From Flavobacteriaceae bacterium UBA3356 (lineage in GTDB: Bacteria > Bacteroidota > Bacteroidia > Flavobacteriales > Flavobacteriaceae), in assembly GCA_002360635.1 (NCBI GenBank), contig DEQW01000008.1, forward strand, positions 1 through 39,061: a stretch of DNA of 39,061 nucleotides, given 5' to 3'. Within the stretch, counting starts at the first letter, position 1, and each line of letters opens with the position of its first letter. The position numbers and the translations under genes are program-made. Shown here piece by piece: positions 26,108 to 35,455 of the stretch. Under the pieces are notes generated by a model. The model searched no databases and was not told where the DNA came from. It was given only the letters and a program-made list of their open reading frames with translations.

Positions 26108-27907
26108 ATGAAGACATTTGCAACCCTTATTTGTGTGGTAATGACAGCTGTTACACTGCAGGCACAAGAAATAACCGTAACCGGGACAGTAACCGATGAG
26201 AGTAACATTCCATTAATAGGAGTGAACGTAGTTATAACGGGATCTAGTAACGGAACACAAACAGATTTTAATGGAAAGTATGAATTAAAAGCTAAAATAG
26301 GACAGAAATTGAAGTTTAGCTATGTGGGGTACGAAACCGTAGAACGAAAGGTAAAAGATAAAAAACCTATGAATGTGCAGATGCACACTGGAGCACAACT
26401 AGAGTCAGTTGTTGTTACTGCTTATGATGCAAGTCAAATTATGAGATCAAAAGTGTCTGGGGTCCCAATTCCCCGGTCTCCATACCCAGTAAACAACCAA
26501 GTTTCCAGCAATGAATCATACGATAAGATTGAAGAGAACATTTTTAAAATGGTAACAACTGCACCGTTATCTACTTTTTCTATCGATGTGGATAAAGCCG
26601 GGTATAGTAACATTCGCCGAATGATCAATCACGGACAGAAAATACCAAAAGATGCCGTGAAGATTGAAGAAATGATCAATTATTTCAGTTACAATTACCC
26701 ACAACCCAAACGTAACGAACCTTTTTCAATTATTACTGAAGTAGCTAATTCCCCTTGGAATACAAATACCAAGTTGGTAAAAATAGGCTTAAAAGGAAAA
26801 GATATTGCGACTGAAAACACACCAGCGAGTAACTTAGTGTTTTTATTGGATGTTTCGGGTTCTATGAATTCAGAAAACAAATTAGGGTTGTTAAAATCAG
26901 CTATGGAAGTGCTAGTCGATAAACTTCGGGAAGAAGACAAAGTTAGCATCGTAGTATATGCAGGAGCCGCGGGTACCGTTTTAGAACCTACCAACGGTAA
27001 CAACAAAGAAAAAATAATGGAGGCTATCGACAAGCTAAGAGCTGGGGGCTCTACTGCAGGTGGTGAAGGGATTAAATTAGCTTATAAAATAGCTGAGGAA
27101 AATTTCATAAAAGATGGTAATAACCGTGTTATTCTTGCAACAGACGGTGATTTTAATGTGGGTGCATCTAGTGATAGAGCGATGGAAGATTTAATTGAAG
27201 AAAAGCGAGAAAGTGGAGTGTTTTTAACTTGTCTTGGTTTTGGTATGGGTAACTATAAAGATTCCAAAATGGAAACCCTCGCCGATAAAGGCAACGGAAA
27301 CCACGCGTATATCGATACCATGCAAGAGGCTAAAAAAGTGTTGGGAACCGAGTTCTTCGGAACCATTTATACCATAGCTAAAGATGTAAAACTACAAGTA
27401 GAGTTTAACCCTAAAAAAGTACAAGCGTATCGATTAATTGGCTATGAAAACAGGCTCTTAAACGATGAAGATTTTAATGATGATACCAAAGATGCCGGCG
27501 AATTAGGAAGTGGACACACCGTAACCGCTCTATACGAGCTGATCCCAGTAGGGGTAAAAAGTGAATACCTAAAAGATATTGACGATTTAAAATACACCAA
27601 CACTAAAATTTCCAATTCAAAAACGGATGAGTTGCTTACCGTGAAATTTCGATATAAAGAGCCGGACGGAGATAAAAGTAAATTAATTGTAAAAACATTG
27701 AAAGACAGCAATGCCGATATTAAGAAGACATCAGAAGACTTTCAGTTTTCAGCTGCCGTCGCTTTATTTGGTCAACAGCTTAGAGATTCAGAATTTATTT
27801 CAACTAAAAATCGTGCAGATGTAATACAGTTGGCCCAAGCAGGCAGAGGAATAGATAAAGAAGGCTATCGAGCTGAGTTTATTAGATTAGTAAAAAGTTA
27901 CAAGTAA
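26108..27907 (+). CDS. VWA domain protein (YfbK-like) with N-terminal regulatory domain
   Basis: A 599-residue exported protein. After a signal peptide (1-20) come a carboxypeptidase-regulatory-like domain (22-92, VTGTVTDESNIPLIGVNVVI), a short TonB-plug-like linker (VVVTAYD), a von Willebrand N-terminal domain (about 145-235), a VWA domain with an intact MIDAS (Asp248, Ser250, Ser252 in DVSGSM) and a C-terminal DUF3520-like region (about 410-595). VWA domains bind protein partners through a metal ion; the role of the YfbK family is unclear. A 100-bp gap precedes it and a strong terminator follows, so it looks monocistronic. Confidence 0.9.
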   Translation: MKTFATLICVVMTAVTLQAQEITVTGTVTDESNIPLIGVNVVITGSSNGTQTDFNGKYELKAKIGQKLKFSYVGYETVERKVKDKKPMNVQMHTGAQLESVVVTAYDASQIMRSKVSGVPIPRSPYPVNNQVSSNESYDKIEENIFKMVTTAPLSTFSIDVDKAGYSNIRRMINHGQKIPKDAVKIEEMINYFSYNYPQPKRNEPFSIITEVANSPWNTNTKLVKIGLKGKDIATENTPASNLVFLLDVSGSMNSENKLGLLKSAMEVLVDKLREEDKVSIVVYAGAAGTVLEPTNGNNKEKIMEAIDKLRAGGSTAGGEGIKLAYKIAEENFIKDGNNRVILATDGDFNVGASSDRAMEDLIEEKRESGVFLTCLGFGMGNYKDSKMETLADKGNGNHAYIDTMQEAKKVLGTEFFGTIYTIAKDVKLQVEFNPKKVQAYRLIGYENRLLNDEDFNDDTKDAGELGSGHTVTALYELIPVGVKSEYLKDIDDLKYTNTKISNSKTDELLTVKFRYKEPDGDKSKLIVKTLKDSNADIKKTSEDFQFSAAVALFGQQLRDSEFISTKNRADVIQLAQAGRGIDKEGYRAEFIRLVKSYK

Positions 27908-27930
27908 TTTTCTTGTTAAATTATATTTGA

Positions 27931-27957
27931 AAGGAGCGTTAAATCGCTCCTTTTTTT
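27931..27957 (+). terminator. Rho-independent terminator after the VWA gene
   Basis: An 8-bp perfect stem (AAGGAGCG at 27931-27938, CGCTCCTT at 27945-27952), a 6-nt loop and a T run to 27957, 24 bases after the VWA stop codon. Confidence 0.88.
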
Positions 27958-27992
27958 ATGGAAATATGTATTTTTAAACATATTTACTACTT

Positions 27993-29312
27993 ATGAAAAA
28001 AATTACTGTTCTTTTCTTTCTTGTCAGTTTAACTACATTCGGTCAAATACTTCCAGAGCGTGATCGAGCGACTTTAAAAGATGAAATACTTGCCGATAGG
28101 TTTAACAACATGCTTCCGGAGCTTATGGATAAAACCAATATTGATATGTGGGTGCTCATTTCGCGTGAGTATAACGAAGACCCTGTTATGCGTACTATGT
28201 TACCTGCGCTTTGGCTTAACGCGCGTAGAAGAACGATGTTGGTTTTTTACAGAAATAAAAACACCAATTCAATCGAAAAATTGGCAGTTGCCCGTTACGA
28301 TGTTGGTGACAATATTAATTCTGCTTGGGATAAAGAAAAGCAACCTGACCAATGGCAGCGCTTGGTTGAACTTATAGAAGAAAGAAATCCTAATAATATA
28401 GGGATTAATATTTCAGAAGACTTTGCTATTGCAGACGGATTGGTTCATACAGATTACGAAGCTCTAAAAGAATCCTTGCCGAAGCAGTTGGAAGACAAAT
28501 TGATTTCTGCTGAAAAGTTAGCCATTGCTTGGATTGAAACAAGAACTGAAAAGGAAATGGAACTGTATAATACACTGGTTTCGGTTACACACGATATTAT
28601 TGATGAAGCTTTTTCAGAAAAAGTAATTAAACCTGGTGTTACGACTACCGATGATGTCGTTTGGTTTCTGCGCCAAAAAGTTACCGATATGGGCTTGGAA
28701 ACTTGGTTTCATCCCACGGTAGATGTTCAGCGAAGTGAAGAAGCCTTAAAAAGCCATATAGAATCGTTCAGTAAAGCAAAAGAAAAAACGATTATTCTTC
28801 CAGGAGATCTATTGCATTGTGATTTTGGAATTTCATATATTACTTTGAATACAGATTGCCAACAACATGCGTATGTGTTAAAAGAAGGGGAGAGTGAAGT
28901 ACCACAGTATTTGCAAGAAGCTTTTGAAAAAGGGAATAGGCTCCAAGATATTTTAACATCAAACTTTGAAGAAGGCAAAACTGGAAATGAGATTTTGCTA
29001 GCTTCATTACAACAGGCAAAAAGTGAGGGTTTACAGCCTTCCATATACACGCATCCATTAGGGACTTACGGCCACAGTGCAGGGCCAACTATTGGAATGT
29101 GGGATTCGCAAGGCGGAGTCCCCGGAACAGGTGATTATCCTTTATATGAAAATACGGTTTATGCCATCGAATTAAATACTACTGTTACCATTCCTGAATG
29201 GAAAAAAGACATTCGCATTATGCTTGAAGAAGCTGGTTTTTATGGCACAAATGGGTTTAGGTATGTAAATGGACGGCAAAAAGCCATTAAGCCAATTAAA
29301 GTTGAAAAGTAA
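27993..29312 (+). CDS. Exported M24 family (Xaa-Pro type) metallopeptidase
   Basis: A 439-residue creatinase/aminopeptidase-fold peptidase with a signal peptide (MKKITVLFFLVSLTTFGQ), so it is exported. The C-terminal pita-bread domain has the five metal ligands in order: Asp277 (HCDFG), Asp288 (NTDCQ), His361 (GHSAGP), Glu393 (AIELN) and Glu412 or Glu413 near the end. The N-terminal creatinase-like domain spans about 30-180. Probable function: removal of N-terminal residues, perhaps before proline, from peptides in the periplasm. It is convergent with the DUF2927-like gene with a 9-bp gap. Confidence 0.9.
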   Translation: MKKITVLFFLVSLTTFGQILPERDRATLKDEILADRFNNMLPELMDKTNIDMWVLISREYNEDPVMRTMLPALWLNARRRTMLVFYRNKNTNSIEKLAVARYDVGDNINSAWDKEKQPDQWQRLVELIEERNPNNIGINISEDFAIADGLVHTDYEALKESLPKQLEDKLISAEKLAIAWIETRTEKEMELYNTLVSVTHDIIDEAFSEKVIKPGVTTTDDVVWFLRQKVTDMGLETWFHPTVDVQRSEEALKSHIESFSKAKEKTIILPGDLLHCDFGISYITLNTDCQQHAYVLKEGESEVPQYLQEAFEKGNRLQDILTSNFEEGKTGNEILLASLQQAKSEGLQPSIYTHPLGTYGHSAGPTIGMWDSQGGVPGTGDYPLYENTVYAIELNTTVTIPEWKKDIRIMLEEAGFYGTNGFRYVNGRQKAIKPIKVEK

Positions 29313-29321
29313 AAATTGTTC

Positions 29322-30212
29322 TTACTTTGAAGTTGTATGGCTTACTCGTAAACCTACATTATCTTCTTTTACTAGTGCTTTAAAAAATTTATGTTGGTTT
29401 TCAAACGTTTCTAAATTACTTCCTTTACAAATACCATACGAGTAGTGGTATTTTAATAAACTCAAGTCGTTTTCTGAAAACTCTTTCATAGTTTTACAAT
29501 TAGCAAAATAATCTGAACAAGGTAAATCCTTTGAGCTATTAAAATGACCTAACGCTCTAAAGAAATTGTGTTTTAAATGTAGTAACTGAAAAGCTTCAGT
29601 TGTTAAATTCATTGTATTTACTTTTACTGCGGCTTTATAAATTTGGTTATTGCCATTCCAATTCACATAATAGCCTGATATATTATCATTTATTTTAGGC
29701 TCAAAATCTTTATCAGTATCATTTTTTGTGTAATAGACTATAAAGTTAGACTCTTCGGGGGTTGATACTTGACGAATGTTCAAAGAATCGACATTTTCTG
29801 AAATAAAATTTGTGAACGCTACTAAATTGGATTGATGCGATTCTGGTATTGTATTGTGAACGTAAAGCTTGATAGGCTCTTTCCAATACCGCATATAAGT
29901 TTTAGATTTCTTTTTCGGGTTGTTCGAATTGAAAACTACCTGTTTGTATAGGTCTAAAAACTTCTCATCTTTATATTCATACGGAACACTAACTGTTTTG
30001 CTTGTAGGCTCAGGATTAGTCAATAAAACTAATGTATCCCGTTCACGAATTAAAAAATTTGAAGAATCTTTGGCAGTAAGTAACAATCCCGTTTTTTTAT
30101 AGGTTGACAAAGTGATATAATTTTTCCCTTCAATGTGTGTAAACGAATCTGATATATCTTGTGCTTGTAACAGACCAACAGAAAAGAAAAAAAGTATAAA
30201 ATAAAGTCTCAT
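29322..30212 (-). CDS. Exported DUF2927-like protein, probably inactive
   Basis: A 296-residue protein with a signal peptide ending near LLQAQ (13-17). The middle and C-terminal parts follow the DUF2927 putative metalloprotease pattern: RYWKEPIKLYV (109-119), ESNFIVYYT (154-162), IYKAAVKVNT (191-200), then the helix LKHNFFRALGHFNSS (213-227), DYFANC (234-239) and ENDLSLLKYHYSYGICKGS (247-265). In active relatives the helix carries a Glu that is here Asn216, so catalysis is doubtful. The family match is by eye and moderate. It may be a single gene; the upstream carboxylase gene ends 34 bp before its start. Confidence 0.55.
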   Translation of the reverse strand: MRLYFILFFFSVGLLQAQDISDSFTHIEGKNYITLSTYKKTGLLLTAKDSSNFLIRERDTLVLLTNPEPTSKTVSVPYEYKDEKFLDLYKQVVFNSNNPKKKSKTYMRYWKEPIKLYVHNTIPESHQSNLVAFTNFISENVDSLNIRQVSTPEESNFIVYYTKNDTDKDFEPKINDNISGYYVNWNGNNQIYKAAVKVNTMNLTTEAFQLLHLKHNFFRALGHFNSSKDLPCSDYFANCKTMKEFSENDLSLLKYHYSYGICKGSNLETFENQHKFFKALVKEDNVGLRVSHTTSK

Positions 30213-30246
30213 ATATTAAAGTTTTTTTAAATATAGAAATTTCATT

Positions 30247-31890
30247 TTAAACTTGTAGTACTCCCATATTGAACTTCTTTTCTATAGGCGCGTGGTCTGC
30301 TGCTTCAATTCCCATTGAAATCCATTTACGGGTATCGAGTGGGTCAATTACAGCATCTGTCCATATTCTGGCAGCGGCGTAGTAAGGAGAAATCTGCTCA
30401 TCGTAGCGGTTTTTAATTTTATCAAACAATTCCTTTTCAACTTCTGGGGTAATTTTCTTCCCTTGCTTTTTAAGCGAAGCAGTTTCAATCTGTAATAATA
30501 CTTTTGCGGCACTGTTTCCGCTCATTACGGCCAGTTCGGCACTTGGCCAAGCAGCGATTAGTCTTGGGTCGTATGCTTTTCCGCACATGGCGTAGTTTCC
30601 GGCACCATAACTGTTTCCAATAACAATAGTGAATTTTGGTACCACACTATTACTTACAGCATTTACCATTTTAGCACCATCTTTTATAATACCACCGTGC
30701 TCACTTTTACTGCCTACCATAAAACCAGTAACATCTTGTAAAAACACCAATGGAATTTTCTTTTGGTTACAGTTCGCTATAAACCGGGTTGCTTTATCGG
30801 CACTGTCACTGTAGATTACGCCGCCAAACTGCATTTCGCTAGGTTTGGTTTTGGCTTTCGTAGTTTTCACCAATTTTCGTTGATTGGCAACAATACCAAC
30901 GGCCCAACCATCAATACGTGCATAGCCGGTTAAAATGGTCTGACCGTAACCCTTTTTATATTCTTCAAAATCACTATCGTCAACTAATCGTTTAATAATT
31001 TCACCCATATCGTATTGTTCGGTACGTGACTTGGGTAGAATTCCGTAGATTTCTTTTGGATCTTCTTTTGGCTTTGAAGCTTTAGCTCGATTAAAGCCAG
31101 CTTTATCAAAATCGCCTATTTTTGAAACAATATTCTGAATTTTGGTCAACGCATCTTTATCATCTTCGGCTTTATAATCGGTTACACCACTTACTTCACA
31201 ATGGGTAGTGGCACCTCCTAAGTCTTCGTTTTCAATGCTTTCGCCAATGGCTGCCTTTACAAGGTAACTTCCTGCCAAGAAAATACTTCCTGTTTTGTCG
31301 ACTATTAGCGCTTCATCACTCATAATAGGCAAATAAGCTCCTCCAGCGACACAGCTTCCCATAACGGCAGCAATTTGGGTTATTCCCATACTGCTCATAA
31401 CAGCGTTGTTGCGGAAAATTCTTCCAAAGTGCTCCTTATCAGGAAAAATTTCATCTTGCATGGGCAAATACACACCGGCACTGTCCACTAAATAAATAAT
31501 AGGAAGTTTATTCTCTATTGAGATTTCCTGTGCGCGTAAATTCTTTTTTGCGGTAATAGGAAACCAAGCTCCCGCTTTTACCGTCGCATCGTTTGCAACT
31601 ACAATACATTGTTTCCCTTTTACGTAGCCAATTTTAACTACCACACCACCACTAGGGCAACCGCCGTGTTCTTCATACATTCCTTCGCCAGCAAAAGCAC
31701 CAATTTCAATGCTTGGTTTTTTAGAGTCAAGTAAAAAATCAATACGTTCCCTAGCTGTCATTTTACCTTTGGCGTGGTGTTTTTCTATTCGTTTTTCGCC
31801 ACCTCCCAGTTTAACTTTGGCAAGTCTCTTTTTAAGATCGGAAACTGATAGTTTATTGTGGTCTTCGTTTTTATTAAAGGTCATGTCCAT
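30247..31890 (-). CDS. Acyl-CoA carboxylase beta (carboxyltransferase) subunit
   Basis: Carboxyltransferase component that moves CO2 from biotin to an acyl-CoA; closest in look to methylcrotonyl-/propionyl-CoA carboxylase beta. The 547 residues start with KMTARERIDFLLD (about 43-55), followed by two crotonase-fold halves with glycine-rich oxyanion loops (GSCVAGGAYLP near 171-181; GNSYGAGNYAMCG near 415-427). VDSAGVYLP and QDVTGFMVG are family signatures. The first ATG (31890) and the ATG two codons later are both possible starts. The biotin carboxylase (alpha) subunit is not in the window, so the acyl-CoA substrate is not decided. Confidence 0.9.
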   Translation of the reverse strand: MDMTFNKNEDHNKLSVSDLKKRLAKVKLGGGEKRIEKHHAKGKMTARERIDFLLDSKKPSIEIGAFAGEGMYEEHGGCPSGGVVVKIGYVKGKQCIVVANDATVKAGAWFPITAKKNLRAQEISIENKLPIIYLVDSAGVYLPMQDEIFPDKEHFGRIFRNNAVMSSMGITQIAAVMGSCVAGGAYLPIMSDEALIVDKTGSIFLAGSYLVKAAIGESIENEDLGGATTHCEVSGVTDYKAEDDKDALTKIQNIVSKIGDFDKAGFNRAKASKPKEDPKEIYGILPKSRTEQYDMGEIIKRLVDDSDFEEYKKGYGQTILTGYARIDGWAVGIVANQRKLVKTTKAKTKPSEMQFGGVIYSDSADKATRFIANCNQKKIPLVFLQDVTGFMVGSKSEHGGIIKDGAKMVNAVSNSVVPKFTIVIGNSYGAGNYAMCGKAYDPRLIAAWPSAELAVMSGNSAAKVLLQIETASLKKQGKKITPEVEKELFDKIKNRYDEQISPYYAAARIWTDAVIDPLDTRKWISMGIEAADHAPIEKKFNMGVLQV

Positions 31891-32063
31891 AATAGTCGTT
31901 GCAATTTCCCCAAAAATACGAAACTATGGCATTTTGGTACGGCAAATCTCTATTTTATTCCCGATATTTGTCTTTGCTAATATGTTGCAGCAAACCGTGC
32001 CTGTTTGTGTTACCTATTTTTAATAGATTTAGTACGAGGGCATATTTTAAGAATGAACTATTT

Positions 32064-32243
32064 ATGATGAATAAAAATACCGTATTGGCTTGGGCCACTT
32101 TTATAATGATTTTAGTAGGCGTTGCTTTGATTGCCATGGGCGCTTTTAGATATGACGATGTCGCTGGGTGGGGCTTTGCTTCTGTAGGGATTGGTTTTTT
32201 CGCCATTGCATGGGTTTTCAATGCCCTAAAAGGAAGGGTATAA
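32064..32243 (+). CDS. CAL67264 family small membrane protein
   Basis: A 59-residue membrane protein with two helices (about 9-26 and 34-53) separated by RYDDVAGWG, ending ALKGRV. The sequence is that of the very conserved flavobacterial CAL67264 family of unknown function. The frame is open back to 31899, but the family starts at MNKNTVLAWATF, so I place the start at the double ATG 32064/32067. It is 16 bp before the DinB gene. Confidence 0.85.
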   Translation: MMNKNTVLAWATFIMILVGVALIAMGAFRYDDVAGWGFASVGIGFFAIAWVFNALKGRV

Positions 32244-32259
32244 CAAGGCGGTTGCTTTT

Positions 32260-32733
32260 ATGACTTCTGAAATCACCATCCAAACCATTTTACAAAAGCA
32301 CCTTGCCGGGGGAGAGGCTTTTATGCCTTTAACGCATTTGCTTTCAGAAATTAATTTTGAAAAAGTAGGGGAGCGGGCTTATAATTTACCGTATTCGTTT
32401 TATGAATTATTTTACCATATTACGTTTGCACAAAAGGATATTCTGAAGTATTGCATTTCTGAAACTTATAGTTCTTCCAATTGGCCCGATGATTATTGGC
32501 CGAAAGAGCAAGCACCGAAGAATGAAACCGATTGGCAAAACCTACAAAAAGACTATTTAAACGATAGAAAACAATTAGAACAAATAATAGAAAATAGACC
32601 CCTTACAAACTTTGTCCCCGCCGGGAAAGACCATACATTATTGCGGGAAATCCTTTTGGTTATAGAGCACACGGCTTACCATACAGGGCAACTTGCAATA
32701 GTATTAAGACTATTAGGCATACATAAAAAGTAG
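32260..32733 (+). CDS. DinB family protein
   Basis: A 157-residue four-helix bundle of the DinB/YfiT type. The likely metal-binding His residues are in FYHITFAQ (about 51-58) and EHTAYHTGQLAIVLRLLG (about 137-154). Family members are thiol-dependent S-transferases or have unknown roles. It lies between CAL67264 and ettA. Confidence 0.85.
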   Translation: MTSEITIQTILQKHLAGGEAFMPLTHLLSEINFEKVGERAYNLPYSFYELFYHITFAQKDILKYCISETYSSSNWPDDYWPKEQAPKNETDWQNLQKDYLNDRKQLEQIIENRPLTNFVPAGKDHTLLREILLVIEHTAYHTGQLAIVLRLLGIHKK

Positions 32734-32778
32734 CGCCATTCAATTAATTAGAACAACAACAGTAAAGAATATAAAATC

Positions 32779-34470
32779 ATGTCTGACGATAAAAAAGTAA
32801 TTTTCTCCATGTCCGGTGTAACCAAGACGTTTCCAAGCGCACAGACACCGGTACTTAAAAACATTTATTTAAGCTTCTTCTATGGTGCCAAGATTGGTAT
32901 TTTAGGATTGAACGGAAGCGGTAAATCTACTTTATTAAAGATTATCGCTGGGAAAGATCAAAATTACCAAGGTGACGTTGTATTTGCACCAAATTACAGT
33001 GTGGGAATGCTAGAGCAAGAACCCGAATTGGATGAAGATAAAACCGTGATGGAAGTGGTAAAAGAAGGTGTGAAAGAAGTGGTTGATGTTCTGGATGAAT
33101 ACAACAAGATTAATGATATGTTTGGCTTACCGGAAGTCTATGAAGATGCTGATAAAATGCAGGAGCTCATGGACAAGCAAGCCAAACTGCAGGATAAAAT
33201 TGATGCGACCAATGCTTGGGAATTGGACACCAAACTAGAAATAGCGATGGATGCGTTGCGTACACCTGAGAAAGACAAGAAGATAAGTGTTCTTTCTGGT
33301 GGGGAGCGTCGTAGGGTTGCATTATGCCGTTTGCTATTACAACAGCCAGATGTTCTATTGCTCGATGAGCCTACCAACCACTTAGATGCAGAAAGTGTAC
33401 ACTGGTTAGAACATCATTTGGCACAATATAAAGGGACGGTAATTGCCGTAACACACGATAGATACTTTTTAGATAATGTGGCCGGGTGGATATTGGAGTT
33501 AGACCGTGGTGAAGGAATTCCGTGGAAAGGAAACTACTCCTCTTGGTTAGACCAAAAGTCGAAACGTATGGCGCAAGAACAGAAGCAAGCCAGTAAACGT
33601 CAAAAAACATTAGAACGCGAGTTAGAATGGGTTAAGATGGCGCCAAAAGGCCGGCAGTCTAAACAGAAAGCACGTTTAAATAACTACGATAAATTATTGA
33701 GCCAGGACCAAAGCAAACTTGAAGATAAATTAGAAATTTATATCCCTAATGGACCGCGTTTGGGTACAAATGTGATTGAGGCCAAAGGTGTTTCAAAAGC
33801 ATTTGACGATAAATTATTGTATGACGACCTTAACTTTAAGTTGCCACAAGCTGGAATTGTAGGTATTATAGGTCCCAACGGTGCAGGTAAAACCACCATC
33901 TTTAAAATGATTATGGATGAGATTGAACCTGATAAAGGTACTTTTGAAGTAGGGGAAACTGCTAAAATCGCATATGTGGATCAGTCGCACTCCAATATCG
34001 ATCCAGAAAAGAGCATTTGGCAAAACTTTAGTGACGGACAAGAATTAGTAATGATGGGTGGTAAGCAAGTGAATAGCCGTGCGTACTTAAGTCGTTTTAA
34101 TTTTAGTGGAAGCGAACAAAATAAAACTGTTTCTAAACTATCTGGTGGAGAGCGTAACCGTTTGCACTTAGCAATGACTCTTAAAGAAGAAGGGAATGTT
34201 CTTTTACTTGATGAGCCAACAAACGACTTAGATGTAAACACGTTGCGTGCGCTTGAAGAAGGATTAGAAAACTTTGCAGGTTGTGCTGTGGTCATTTCTC
34301 ACGACCGTTGGTTCTTAGACCGTATCTGTACGCATATCTTAGCATTTGAAGGAAACAGTGAAGTCTATTTCTTTGAAGGTGGCTTTAGTGACTACGAAGA
34401 AAACAAAAAGAAACGTTTGGGTGGCGATGTTATGCCAAAACGTATCAAGTATAAAAAGCTAATACGATAA
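32779..34470 (+). CDS. ettA: Energy-dependent translational throttle protein EttA (ABC-F)
   Basis: Ribosome-binding ABC-F ATPase that senses the energy state and gates the first peptide-bond step. The 563 residues carry two ABC cassettes and no membrane part: Walker A GLNGSGKS (43-50) and GPNGAGKTT (about 364-372), signatures LSGGERRR and LSGGERNR, and Walker B LLLDEPTNHLD and LLLDEPTNDLD. Between them is the charged linker (RMAQEQKQASKRQKTLEREL...) that contacts P-site tRNA, and the C-terminus RIKYKKL is typical of EttA. A lipoprotein gene starts 2 bp after its stop. Confidence 0.94.
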   Translation: MSDDKKVIFSMSGVTKTFPSAQTPVLKNIYLSFFYGAKIGILGLNGSGKSTLLKIIAGKDQNYQGDVVFAPNYSVGMLEQEPELDEDKTVMEVVKEGVKEVVDVLDEYNKINDMFGLPEVYEDADKMQELMDKQAKLQDKIDATNAWELDTKLEIAMDALRTPEKDKKISVLSGGERRRVALCRLLLQQPDVLLLDEPTNHLDAESVHWLEHHLAQYKGTVIAVTHDRYFLDNVAGWILELDRGEGIPWKGNYSSWLDQKSKRMAQEQKQASKRQKTLERELEWVKMAPKGRQSKQKARLNNYDKLLSQDQSKLEDKLEIYIPNGPRLGTNVIEAKGVSKAFDDKLLYDDLNFKLPQAGIVGIIGPNGAGKTTIFKMIMDEIEPDKGTFEVGETAKIAYVDQSHSNIDPEKSIWQNFSDGQELVMMGGKQVNSRAYLSRFNFSGSEQNKTVSKLSGGERNRLHLAMTLKEEGNVLLLDEPTNDLDVNTLRALEEGLENFAGCAVVISHDRWFLDRICTHILAFEGNSEVYFFEGGFSDYEENKKKRLGGDVMPKRIKYKKLIR

Positions 34471-34472
34471 GC

Positions 34473-34898
34473 ATGCGTAATATTATAACTATCATCTTAC
34501 TTGCTGTCGTGGTAACTTCCTGCGGCAGCAAGAAAAATATTGCTGAGGTTACCCTTGGTACTGAGCAAACCGTAGCCTATAAAAGTTTAGGTAATGGCGT
34601 AGCTGCTATTTCCTTGGTCTTTTTTAAAAATAATACCTTCCAGCTAAACTTTAAAAGCATCCCACAACCGGAAACCAATGACAAACCCGTAGTACGCTCC
34701 GAAAAAGGGACATACACTTCAGAGGGCAATTGGAAAACACTACAATTTTTAAGCAAGGGTTTTGATGCTACAGCCTTATTTGATGCACAGTACAACAATC
34801 CTGATGAGGTGAAAGTAGTTAGTGAAAATTCAGTGAAAATAAATACAGACGAGCAGGCGATTACTATTTGGGGTGTTTTGTGTGAGAAAGAGAAGTAG
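34473..34898 (+). CDS. Small lipoprotein of unknown function
   Basis: A 141-residue lipoprotein: signal MRNIITIILLAVVVTSC with Cys17 followed by GSKKN. The rest is predicted beta-rich (LVFFKNNTFQLNFK, KGTYTSEGNWKTLQFL), in the style of small copper-resistance-like or META-type lipoproteins, but I do not recognise a family. It is 2 bp downstream of ettA and so likely cotranscribed, though a functional link to translation is improbable. Confidence 0.75.
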   Translation: MRNIITIILLAVVVTSCGSKKNIAEVTLGTEQTVAYKSLGNGVAAISLVFFKNNTFQLNFKSIPQPETNDKPVVRSEKGTYTSEGNWKTLQFLSKGFDATALFDAQYNNPDEVKVVSENSVKINTDEQAITIWGVLCEKEK

Positions 34899-34910
34899 AA
34901 TATTTTAATT

Positions 34911-35276
34911 TTATGTACTTCGAAGGATTTTATCCATCTTTTTTCCTTTTGCTAATTCATCAACCAATTTATCTAAATACCTAACTTGTTTCGTAAGCGG
35001 GTTTTCAATTTCCTCAATTCTATAGCCACAAATAACACCAGTTATCTGTGTAGCATTTGGGTTTAGGGTAGCCTTCTCAAAAAACGTTTTAAAGGTTACT
35101 TTCTTATCAATCATTTCTTGCAGGTCATTCTTGTCAAAACCCGTTAGCCATGCTATAACTTGATGTAACTCTTCTATGGTTCTGCCTTTGCCTTCCACTT
35201 TCGTAATATAATGTGGGTATACTGATGCAAATGTCAGCGTAGCCATTCGCTCGTTATGTTCGGGTGTTGTTTTCAT
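34911..35276 (-). CDS. DUF2200 family protein
   Basis: A 121-residue protein with the DUF2200 pattern: RMATLTFASVYPHYITKVEGKGRT near the start (10-33), VIAWLTGFD (about 40-48), KVTFKTFFEKA (about 60-70) and GVICGYRIEEIENPLTKQVR (about 80-99). The family is widespread in bacteria with no known function; the fold is probably alpha/beta and cytoplasmic. It converges on the ettA-lipoprotein unit and lies at the left edge of the accessory region. Confidence 0.88.
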   Translation of the reverse strand: MKTTPEHNERMATLTFASVYPHYITKVEGKGRTIEELHQVIAWLTGFDKNDLQEMIDKKVTFKTFFEKATLNPNATQITGVICGYRIEEIENPLTKQVRYLDKLVDELAKGKKMDKILRST

Positions 35277-35292
35277 CTCATTATTTTTTAAT

Positions 35293-35414
35293 TCAGTAAC
35301 CTTTTTCAGTCAGAATTTTAACAAAGTAAATTCCATTAGATAATCCAGCCAAATTAATACTGTTGCTTTTGGTATTGATTTGAAAAATTTTCCACTTAGA
35401 AGAAAACCATCGAA
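35293..35414 (-). pseudogene. Remnant of a type IX secretion C-terminal sorting domain
   Basis: On the minus strand, bases before the TGA at 35295-35293 translate to KIFQINTKSNSINLAG followed by LSNGIYFVKILTEKG, a clear match to the last 30 or so residues of T9SS type A sorting domains (pattern SInLxxLxxGiYxVkIxTxkG). Just upstream the next frame reads FDGFLLSGK, which fits the preceding strand, so the piece also has a frameshift. An in-frame stop lies farther upstream. No start codon or secreted body remains, so this is the tail of a lost or truncated secreted protein gene. Confidence 0.7.
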
Positions 35415-35455
35415 CTATTTAGCTAATTTATATATAAGTATCTTGTAAATAAAAT

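Noticed and set aside
31891..32063. Gene in the 173-bp gap before the CAL67264 gene
   Set aside because: An in-frame extension to 31899 exists, but its residues are not protein-like and the family starts at 32064/32067; I see nothing else in the gap.
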